A stretch of DNA of 64,000 bases from assembly GCA_035578155.1 (NCBI GenBank), contig JAPWDM010000072.1, positions 248,001-312,000 on the forward strand. The letters are read 5' to 3'. Below the pieces are notes generated by a model. That model was not told where the DNA came from, searched no databases, and worked only from the letters and a program-made list of their open reading frames with translations. How positions within the stretch are numbered: position 1 is the first letter of the stretch; each line of letters starts with the position of its first letter. Positions 55,659 to 64,000 of this stretch are shown piece by piece. This stretch comes from Brachynemurus nebulosus. Lineage: Eukaryota; Arthropoda; Insecta; Neuroptera; Myrmeleontidae. Both the position numbers and the translations under genes were made by a program.

Positions 55659-56762
55659 ATGCCTAATTCAACCGAACCACATTCAAGTGAAAACGCTCAA
55701 GCTTCCAGCTCTAGTGATATTGATTTTTCCAAATTTACACCCGAACAGTTAGTACAAATTAAAGAATATGCGAAAACATTAGATAATAATGACGTGTTTA
55801 GTGAAAATGAATACCACGAATATAAGAATATAAATTTTCGGGATTGGATAGGTAAATTTGAAAATACACCAAATGGTGCACTAGATTTTTTGAGGCGCGT
55901 CCATAACACGATTAATTATGCCCCAAATAGAGAAATTGAAATAATTCGCTATACTGCAAATCAGTTGCCGTACGACTTGGGTATCCAATTAATTTAAAAG
56001 GACCTAACGTACGAATCACTTCGCGAGATAATTCATACTTTCCATAGTCCAAGAAGGACCACAATTCATATCGAGAATGAATTGGCAACTATGTCTCAGA
56101 GACATAACGAGGATATAATTTCCTTCTATAATCGCGTAAACAAATTGAAAATGGAAAGGCTATCTAATTTAAGATACGAACAAACAAAAATTCAATACAA
56201 TTTACTAGCCCCAGTAATTGAAGAATCTTTCTGTAATCGATTCATTACTGGTTGTGTTCCACAAATCTCGCAAAGGTTACGCTTAACCAACCCGAGATTG
56301 AGAACTCTTAACGATGCTCTTAAAGAAGCACTCGAAGAGGAAAGTTTTATGCGGACACAACAAGCTGGTAAAAATTTAAATCGTTCCGACCACCCTTCTA
56401 AATTTTGCAAAATATGCAAAACAAAATCTCATAATACGCGAGATTGTAGAAATAGAAATCATTCAAATAATAATTATCAAAATAATAATAATCAAAATAA
56501 TAATTATCAAAGTAATTCAAATATAAAAATATGTAATTACTGTAAATTTCGTGGGCACATTGAATCCGAGTGCCGAAAAAAGAAATATAGTCAATCTTTC
56601 CAGAATAATAGCCCTCCTCAATATAGGAATGCCCAAAATAACGAACATTTAAACTTCAATCCATCTACTGTTGCGGGAGTCGAACAGTCGATCCAACCCC
56701 AAGACTCTCAATCGACGTACCAAACACAGGACACATCCATAGAGTATCTGTTAACACAGTAA
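55659..56762 (+). pseudogene. gag: Gypsy #3 gag with one stop
   Basis: The ATG at 55,659 (MPNSTEPHSSENAQ) opens a frame to 56,762, about 367 codons, broken only by a TAA at 55,995. It has a capsid-like helical region (NINFRDWIGKFENTPNGA; RLSNLRYEQTKIQYNLLAP) and two CX2CX4HX4C zinc knuckles, CKICKTKSHNTRDC and CNYCKFRGHIESEC, separated by an Asn/Gln-rich linker. Gag would form the particle and bind RNA. The pol frame overlaps its end in the -1 frame, as for frameshift expression in Gypsy elements. Confidence 0.88.
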
Positions 56763-59700
56763 ATACAAAAAAATTAACGTTTGATTGTCCTGACGTCCAA
56801 GATAAAAAACTAACTCTATTAATTGATACAGGTGCAAGTATTTCCCTTGTCCATAATAATAAACTTTTAAATAAACAAATAAACCCTAATAGTAAAGTAG
56901 TAATACGTGGACTAGAAACAGATTACAAAAAAACATTAGGTTCTGTCCATTTAAATACACAAATGCCAGATGGAAATAAATTCCCATTTGAATTTCAAGT
57001 AATTGACACAAACATTATGAATACCCCCCATGATGGCGTGTTAGGAATTGATTTTTTGACATATTACGATGCTACTATCAAAACTAATCCACCTACCATT
57101 TCTTTTAATGTAAAAAATATTCAAAATAATTTAATAGATAATGATATTTCAAGAAACATACGTCTCGAACATATTAATGATAATAATATTAAAAAAAGAA
57201 TTTTTAAAATTCTGTATACAAAATTACGATTTATTTCATACAAAAGATAAACCATTAACACATATTAATACATTATACCATGAAATAAAATTAACAGACC
57301 CAACACCAGTTCATGTAAAGAATTATCGTTTTCCAAAGATTCATGAAATGGAAGTTAGGAAACAAACGCAAGAAATGTTAAAAAACGGTATTATAACCGA
57401 AAGTAGTTCACCATACAGTGCACCTATTTGGGTCGTCCCCAAAAAGGTAGATGCAAGTGGAGAACAAAAATGGCGAATAGTTACTGACTACAGACGCCTA
57501 AACAATATAACAATCGCAGATAAATATCCCTTGCCGAATATCGAAGACATATTGTCACATTTGGGTAATGCAAAGTATTTTAGTACGCTAGATTTAGCTT
57601 CTGGATTTCACCAAATACTAATCCATCCAGACGACCGCGCTAAGACTGCATTTACTATTCCTGGGGGACATTTCGAGTATATTCGAATACCCTTCGGACT
57701 CCGAAATGCTCCGGCCACGTTCCAACGGCTGATGAACATCGTACTAAAAGATATTCTCTATAAAGATTGCTTTGTTTATCTAGATGACATCGTTGTGTTC
57801 GGTTTATCAATCGACGAACACAACGTATTAAGGCGGTACACAGCGTATTATAACGGTATTTAACGTTTTGAGGGAACATAACTTAAAGCTCCAAATCGAT
57901 AAATGCGAATTTTTGCACGACCAAATTGAATACTTAGGCCACATAATATCCTCGAAAGGTTTACAGCCGAATACAAAAAAGATTCAAACAATCCAGAATT
58001 TGAAGGTCCCCAAGACAACAAAAGATATTCAGTCATTTTTAGGTTTAGTAGGATATTATAGAAAATTTATTCCCAATTTCTCTGCTAAAGCTAAACCTCT
58101 AACGACATTGCTTAGGAAGGAAAATAAATTCATTTGGACTGACGAACATCAGAACGCATTTAATATCTTGAAAAATGCTTTAATATCTAAACCAATATTA
58201 CAATACCCTAATTTCGATAAAAAATTTATATTAACCACTGACGCATCAAATATCGGGATAGGTTCTATACTTAGCCAAATGAACGACGAAAATACACTAG
58301 ATCTACCAATTAGTTACTATTCCAGAACCCTGAATTCCGCACAAGTAAATTATACCACTACCGAGAAAGAGCTACTATCGATTGTGGAGTCAGTAAAAAA
58401 TTTTCGACCATATCTTTACGGTCAAAAATTTGAGATCAGAACAGATCATAAAGCACTCGAATGGCTTATGAACTGTAAAGATCCCTCCTCACGTTTAATA
58501 CGTTGGAGACTAAAATTAGAGGAGTACGACTACAAAGTTATCCACAAACCGGGAAAATCTAATACAAACGCCGACTCTTTAAGTAGACCAGTTTTAACAA
58601 TCGACAATTTAGTTCTCGAAAAAACTTACGAAAACTTTCTACTATGGAAAGATAATATCGAAATTCCACAATTCAACACAGTAACGATACCATTAGAAAA
58701 CGTTGACAATTTAATTCTTCCCTATAGCTCTATTAATTCAGATAATAATAAGTTTTCATATTTTGTAAAAACCAATATTAACTTACCAAATCTAAATACT
58801 TTTAAAGATATTCATTGCTTTAATTCATTAAATAATAAAACCGTCTATTTATTATTTTATAAAGAAAACGCATTAGACCCAATATTACCAGGTAATTTAT
58901 TTGAGTGCCTGTACAACCTATTTATGTATTTGCAATGTTGTCAGACAAAGGAAATAACCATTTATGACATACCGTCTCTAACATTAAATTTAACTGATGA
59001 GATATTTAAAAAACTATTACGATATTTTAATACTGAAGACCAATTTAAAATAAACATTTTAAAAATTGAAACTAAAATCGTTAGAAATAAAGACGAAAAA
59101 ATACAGATTATTAAACATTATCACGATGACCTAATCAGCGGGCATCAAGGAGTTAAAAGAACCCTTCAAAATATCAAACAAAGATACTTTTGGAAAAATA
59201 TGAGTGGGGACATTGAGGACTACATTAACAAATGTGAATCTTGTCAGAAAAATAAAAAAGAATACAAAAAATAACAGACCTCCAATGCTCATTACTACAA
59301 CCGCGAATACATTTAATGAAAGTGTAGCTTTAGATATCATAGGCCCATTTAGCCCTACGGAAAATAATAACAGACACATTTTAACAATTCAAGATGAATT
59401 GACAAAATTTTTACAAGCTTATCCTATAGAAAACCAAGATGCAATAACAATTGCCATAAAATTTATTTATTATTGTACCAGGTTCGAATTTCCCACCACC
59501 ATTTTAACCGATCAGGGTGCTAATTTTACGGGAGATTTAATTAAAGAAATCAATAAACTTTTAAACATTCGTCACAAACAAACGACACCATATAACCCGG
59601 CCACAAACGGAAGTCTTGAAAGGGCACACGGTCCTTTAAAAGATTATCTACGTACATATGTAAATGAAAATCTTAATGACTGGGACCAATACACCCACTT

Positions 59701-60190
59701 AGCATGTTTCAGTTACAATACACATGTTAATCGCAGCACAGGTGAAACACCGTATAAGTTAGTCTACGGGAATGATCCTAAATTAATATCAAATAGTCAC
59801 TCGACACCTTTATATTATCAATTTTCCGAAGATATAAGCAATAAGCTTAAATCCTTACGGGAACTAGCAAAACAAAACTTGCAAATATCTAAAGAAAATA
59901 CAAAAAAATATTATGATCGTAACTCAAAACCTTACAATTTTAAAATTGGTGACCAAGTTTTAGTAGAAATAAGATTACTAAAAAAGGGTATTCGTCAGAG
60001 ATATCATGGTCCATACCAAATAAAAAACATTCATAATAATCACACAGCAACCCTCAGAATAAAAAATAAAGATAAGACTTATCATTTTAAACATTTGAAA
60101 TTATTCAATGTTTCAGGTGAGCAAAATGATTCAGACAGTCTACCTCCTTTTAACCCATATAACGGTCCTAGTACTAGCACACAAATATGA
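56700..60190 (+). pseudogene. pol: Gypsy #3 pol (protease-RT-RNase H-integrase), frameshifted
   Basis: Aspartic protease LLIDTGASISLV (about 56,815); reverse transcriptase with IVTDYRRLNNI and CFVYLDDIVVF (about 57,770); RNase H TTDASNIGIGSIL and RTDHKALEWL; H2C2 finger (HYHDDLISGHQGVKR ... CESCQKNK, about 59,115-59,250); integrase with ALDIIGPF, TDQGANF and GSLERAHG (about 59,335-59,620); C-terminal GPYQIKNI region. Slips are seen near 57,230 (before the RT), near 57,810-57,865 (a short duplicated-looking patch) and at the A-rich site near 59,265. Otherwise well preserved. Its end overlaps env by 83 bp. Confidence 0.93.
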
Positions 60191-62135
60191 AATATTAGAT
60201 TTAAATAAAAATCCAGGTATATATTATAATATGAACGGAAATGTAAAATTAACCACTAGTTATATAAGTTTATTACACTATTATAATATTAGTTATTTAG
60301 ATAAAACATTAGGGTCAATTTTACGAATTTATTCAAAAAGTATTAGTTTATGTAGTTTAGTTAATGACAATATTAATTGTAAACTTAACTTTCAGTTACT
60401 TCATAACGAACTAATTGATTTAAAAATAAAATACGAAGATTTAAATAATCTATACAATTTAAAAAATAAAATAACCCGTAATAAAAGATCTACACAGGTA
60501 GAATATGAACACCGATGGTTTGACGCCATCGGATCATTATGGCATATAATAACCGGTAACCCAAGTGCAGACGATGCACAATATTTTACAGATGCTATAA
60601 ATAATTTAGTCAATAATCAAGACAAAATCCACATGATGGTACAGTCACAAATCCGACTAATCAGCGATAGTCTTAGTAAAATGAATAAAACTCAATCTGA
60701 AATTAGTACCATAGAAGATAAATTAAATTCATATTTAGCGATATATAATAACAATATTAATAAAACTGAATTACTTTTAAATCAAGAATTACATCACATA
60801 AACATTAATGAACACATACTATTACTTAGAAATTTAATAAATAAGGTATTCAAAGAATTGGAAAATTTTGAAAGCGCAGTAACATTAGCAAGGCATAACC
60901 TAGTAGACTTTCGGATACTTCCTCCTAAAACACTATTAACTGAATTGCAGAATAGTTTACGATTTAATTTACCTATCGAACCAAAATGGGAAAACTTGGA
61001 AAAATATTACCAGATCATTAAAGCTAGAACAATCAATTTAGCGCATACCTTGGTTATAGAAATAAGAATACCAGTTGTTAAATTAGATACATTTGTGCTA
61101 TATCACCTATTTCCTTTACCAAATCACAATCCAAAGGATATGAAACAAATTTCCACAATCCAGATAAATTTTCCCTACTTAATAATTAACCCTAGTCGAA
61201 CAACACATGCACTACTGAAAGATAAAAAGGGATGCCAAGAATACACCAAAAATGAATACATTTGCGATGGAATCCACACAACATCAAGTTTAACCCAGGA
61301 AAGCTGTGAAACCCTCATGCTCAGGCCTACAACTAAGAAAATCCCAAGGGATTGTGCAATAAAAACGTACTACGCCAGTCAAGAAATTTGGAAAAGAATC
61401 GGTGAAAACACATGGATATGCTCTAATTCAGAACCCACAACTTTAAACATCGTTTGCCCCGATGAAACAACAAGCATAGAATTACAAGGTACACAAAACG
61501 TCAAGCTCCAAGAAAAATGTAAAGGGTATACAACGACAAATACAATCGAAACATACCCTGTAATAGCAACATACACAATGCACGATTTCATTCCAAAAAT
61601 CAACCTTCAAGAAGAAGAGGACTGTATCAAGAAAATAAACCACACCGACATCAAATTATTAAATGTTAGCCCAATAAAACTTACACACATCAATCTCGAC
61701 GAACTAAACGAGAACCAGCATCGAATTCAAGACTTAAACAGACAAGTTCAACAGAAACTGGAAAACACTATCGAAATCATGGGACGAAGAATTTCCACGT
61801 CGACATGGTCCTACATCAAAAATACTTTCTTTTTATTATCTGTTCTAGGTGCAGTATATATTTTCTACAAATGCTCCTGTCTCACATTTTTAAAGAACCT
61901 AGTTTCAAAATCATGTTCACAAGGATGTGTAACTATTTACAACTGCGTACATGGCTCAGAAGTAAGAAATGAACCAGCAGTTTACAACTCTCAAGAAGAA
62001 GTTCATGCAGATCGTCAACTTCTCCCAAGTGCACCTCCAAACTACAACGAATTGGCAGTTCAACCACTAAATTCGACACCAGTTCGACGAGTTCGGAAGA
62101 CTTCACGCTCCAGACAATGTGAATCCTTCCTATAA
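60126..62135 (+). CDS. env: Envelope glycoprotein, baculovirus F-like (errantiviral env)
   Basis: An intact frame of 669 codons from the ATG at 60,126; a start at 60,108 would lengthen it by six. Features in order: signal peptide (hydrophobic residues about 4-18), a furin-type site RNKRS about residue 120, a downstream segment with the position of a fusion peptide, heptad-rich helices, a cysteine-bearing membrane-proximal region, a transmembrane helix (NTFFLLSVLGAVYIFY, about residue 560) and a cytoplasmic tail of about 85 residues with PSAPPNY. This architecture is that of the F-type fusion proteins shared by baculoviruses and gypsy-like errantiviruses. In such elements env is expressed from a spliced RNA. 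Described only; activity is not implied. Confidence 0.9.
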   Translation: MIQTVYLLLTHITVLVLAHKYEILDLNKNPGIYYNMNGNVKLTTSYISLLHYYNISYLDKTLGSILRIYSKSISLCSLVNDNINCKLNFQLLHNELIDLKIKYEDLNNLYNLKNKITRNKRSTQVEYEHRWFDAIGSLWHIITGNPSADDAQYFTDAINNLVNNQDKIHMMVQSQIRLISDSLSKMNKTQSEISTIEDKLNSYLAIYNNNINKTELLLNQELHHININEHILLLRNLINKVFKELENFESAVTLARHNLVDFRILPPKTLLTELQNSLRFNLPIEPKWENLEKYYQIIKARTINLAHTLVIEIRIPVVKLDTFVLYHLFPLPNHNPKDMKQISTIQINFPYLIINPSRTTHALLKDKKGCQEYTKNEYICDGIHTTSSLTQESCETLMLRPTTKKIPRDCAIKTYYASQEIWKRIGENTWICSNSEPTTLNIVCPDETTSIELQGTQNVKLQEKCKGYTTTNTIETYPVIATYTMHDFIPKINLQEEEDCIKKINHTDIKLLNVSPIKLTHINLDELNENQHRIQDLNRQVQQKLENTIEIMGRRISTSTWSYIKNTFFLLSVLGAVYIFYKCSCLTFLKNLVSKSCSQGCVTIYNCVHGSEVRNEPAVYNSQEEVHADRQLLPSAPPNYNELAVQPLNSTPVRRVRKTSRSRQCESFL

Positions 62136-62171
62136 TTCATCAAACCGGGTCTCATCTTAACCGTGGGGGAG

Positions 62172-62720
62172 TGTGGTGACACACAATGATTAAAAAGTCA
62201 CATAACATCAAACTTTCCATTCACCCTCTAATCATCAAGACTTCTGGCGCCTTCATTAGCGATAATTTGGAAACAAAAGAAATCCAAAGGACAACATTCT
62301 TTTGTAGAAAGTCAATTAATTTTAATATAAAATAGAGTACACCAAAACCATTGTAACACACTAATTAAATTAACGTCGTAATGTTAATTTTGTAATTGAC
62401 CATTTCTATTATTAATAAATCTATTGTTGAAAATTACTCAAATCTTTTTATTTTCTAATATAAAAACTTCAATTCAGTGAAAAAAGCAAGTAAAGTCATT
62501 TTTATTTAATTAAATCAAAGTACGTTTTTATTAATTTAACGTAAATAAATTAAACCAAAATCAAAGTACGTGTTTCTTAATTCGACGTAAATCAAATTAA
62601 GTGGCAATCCTCATTGAGAACTTGTTCTCAAAATTATCAAAAACCCATTAATAATATTTGGAGTCATCATCGGAGCCAAGTCGCGACGAGTTCAATCAAC
62701 GTTACTTCGGTGGCACGACA
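62172..62720 (+). repeat. Gypsy #3 3' LTR
   Basis: Directly follows the polypurine tract gtgggggag (62,163-62,171). It pairs with the 5' LTR. Confidence 0.93.
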
Positions 62721-63040
62721 TAAATACTAAGTTTATGTATGTTGAGCAGAGCATCAAGAGAACGCTACACAATTTTCACGTACAAGCTATTCATCGACGC
62801 TGTGTATTAAATAGAGAGGTATTGAAGAGTAGACTTTTAGTAGCGCTATTATCAACCAATGCAGTCGGGGTTCTATTGAAAAATCAATTAGGCTTTACGG
62901 GTCGGGTACTGGGTGAAGCAATATATCTAATACAGTGTGTTCCAAAAGTAGCGGAAATTCGACGGAACAAGTATTGTTACAACGAATTTCCAGTTTCAGT
63001 AAATAACGAGTCGTTGTTTACGGCACCTGTTATGGAATAA
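62721..63040 (+). pseudogene. env: Envelope-like gene of Gypsy #2, continuation
   Basis: Beyond Gypsy #3 the same frame that is open at 54,782 carries on through the TAAA target site, so this is the continuation of the disrupted env. About 100 codons contain cysteines and a conserved-looking GRVLGEAIYLIQCVP segment; the frame ends at 63,040 without a transmembrane part, so the C-terminus is lost or frameshifted. Confidence 0.65.
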
Positions 63041-63137
63041 ATAATTCAGTCCATTACCAAATACGGGAATTCAACCAGAGTTAATCAAAGTCGATAACGA
63101 ACCATATCCGTAACCACATCACCTAGTTTTTTCAGCA

Positions 63138-63412
63138 AAGTCAAAGTATATTGTCAAAAATAACTAAACTGACCTAACCTCAACTATCTTTACCACCTAC
63201 TTTTTATATCAAAGTCGAAGTATATTGTCAAAACTAACCTAACCTTCGGGTAAAGGGTAGCCTTAACTAACCTCACTACCCAGTTTTTATATCAAAGTCG
63301 AAGTATATTGTCAAAACTAACCTAATCTTCGGGCAAAGGGTAACCTTAACTAACCTCACTACGTAGTTTTTATATCAAAAATCGAAGTATATTGTCAAAA
63401 CTAACCTAACCA
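63138..63412 (+). repeat. 83-bp tandem repeat, 3.5 copies
   Basis: Each unit starts tcaaagtcgaagtatattgt, passes caaaactaacctaacc and ends cagtttttata. The second and third units are about 95% alike and the first is more diverged. The fourth unit is cut short where the Helitron-like frame begins. Confidence 0.92.
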
Positions 63413-64000
63413 ATGGACGGTGTTTGTGAGTGTTGTGACGCATTAAAGTTTTCAGGAGAAACTTCCGGATTGTGCTGCCTTAGTGGAAAAGTGAAATTGC
63501 CATTATTGACCCCGCCACCTGAGCCATTGCATTCATTGCTTTGTGGCGAAACACCAGAATCACGTCATTTTCTTGCAAACAGTCAAAAATACAATGGTTG
63601 TTTCCAAATGACCTCCTTTGGGGCAGACATTATCGAAGAACGAGGATTTAATCCGACATTTAAGGTATTTATTTGTTTATTTTTGTACTTACAATATAGT
63701 AGATGAATAAGTTACTATACTTATTTCTACATATAATGTTTGCTGATTATACAAAAAAAAAATTTTATAAATCAGAAATACTGACTTTGCTTTTTATTTT
63801 GTAGATACAAGGACAGATTCACCATCGAATTGGATCATTGCAACCTCTCGAAGATGCACAGCATAGATTTTTACAAATATACTTCATGGGCAACATGGAA
63901 GAACAACTTGATCGACGTCAAGAGATAAATGCAGCAATGAAAAGAGCAATTCTTCAAGATCTGCAGCAACTGCTTCATGAACATCATGCGTTGGTCAGGC
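63413..64000 (+). CDS. Helitron Rep/helicase protein, 5' part (partial)
   Basis: Exon 1 (63,413-63,664) starts MDGVCECCDALKFS and has CCLSGKVKLPLL, the beginning of the Helitron-like N-terminal domain. An intron of 140 bp follows (GTATTT donor, TTTTGTAG acceptor, phase 0). Exon 2 from 63,805 reads IQGQIHHRIGSLQPLEDAQ and FLQIYFMGN, the typical continuation, and leaves the window. Earlier exons may exist, since the ATG directly abuts the tandem repeat. The full protein would nick and unwind DNA for rolling-circle transposition. No stop within the visible part. Confidence 0.85.

Larger units (their letters stand above)
54783..62720 (+). mobile_element. Env-bearing Gypsy #3 (errantivirus-like), 7,938 bp
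   Basis: LTRs of 548 and 549 bp (54,783-55,330 and 62,172-62,720) are flanked by the 4-bp duplication TAAA (54,779-54,782; 62,721-62,724). Inside are gag, pol and a 669-codon env in retroviral order. About ten differences between the LTRs suggest a fairly young insertion. It lies inside the env-like gene of Gypsy #2. Gag has one stop and pol a few slips, so this copy is probably not autonomous, while env is intact. Confidence 0.95.

Noticed and set aside
63138..63412. CCTAACC words as possible telomeric (CCTAA)n repeats
   Set aside because: They occur once or twice per 83-bp unit and not as a head-to-tail 5-mer array.

Overview
The window is AT-rich, gene-poor eukaryotic nuclear DNA, almost certainly from an insect. 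The evidence is the mix of mobile elements: BEL/Pao, Ty3/Gypsy elements with envelope genes, mariner, Tc1, hAT, PIF/Harbinger, an R2-like LINE, a tRNA-derived SINE, a Helitron and a Polinton/Maverick (adintovirus-like) element. I found no host housekeeping gene I can support. The order of insect cannot be fixed from sequence alone.

Layout. 1-3.7 kb: 3' part of a Gypsy pol (frame open from base 1), a polypurine tract and a probable 3' LTR. 4.25-5.2 kb: two minisatellites. 6.3-9.1 kb: decayed DNA transposons, namely a Tc1-type transposase, an 863-bp hAT relic with an 8-bp target duplication, and a 600-bp mariner lying inside an unidentified reading frame. 9.97-12.6 kb: degenerate repeats, a LINE 3' fragment and a palindrome. 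13.15-31.45 kb: a decayed Polinton/adintovirus-like element carrying major capsid, small basic protein, penton-like capsid, adenain-like protease, PLA2-domain virion-type protein, packaging ATPase, a conserved Polinton protein, integrase and protein-primed-type DNA polymerase B. Its integrase gene is split by an apparently young, intact BEL/Pao element (18,877-25,921). 32.5-35.4 kb: an unrecognised cluster (a 177-aa protein, two coiled-coil proteins and an antisense spliced 71-aa membrane-type protein) that may be the distal part of the same element. 35.5-39.2 kb: a PIF/Harbinger transposase and its MADF partner on opposite strands with interdigitated exons.

40-48 kb: microsatellites, a Tc1-type MITE, a Harbinger scrap, a gag-like fragment, a SINE and an R2-like non-LTR element. 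49.6-63.0 kb: a badly broken Gypsy (#2) with its own envelope-like gene, into which a second envelope-bearing Gypsy (#3, 54,783-62,720, LTRs about 98% alike, 4-bp target duplication) has inserted. 63.1-64.0 kb: an 83-bp tandem repeat and the start of a Helitron Rep/helicase gene that runs off the window.

How the genes relate. The capsid, protease, ATPase, integrase and polymerase set is the classical self-synthesising transposon/virus module. Most of its genes now carry frameshifts or stops, so it is a fossil, while the PLA2 gene, the small basic gene and the protease remain open. The BEL element is the only retroelement here with a single uninterrupted polyprotein and apparently identical LTRs. 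The nested order gives relative ages: Polinton older than BEL, and Gypsy #2 older than Gypsy #3.
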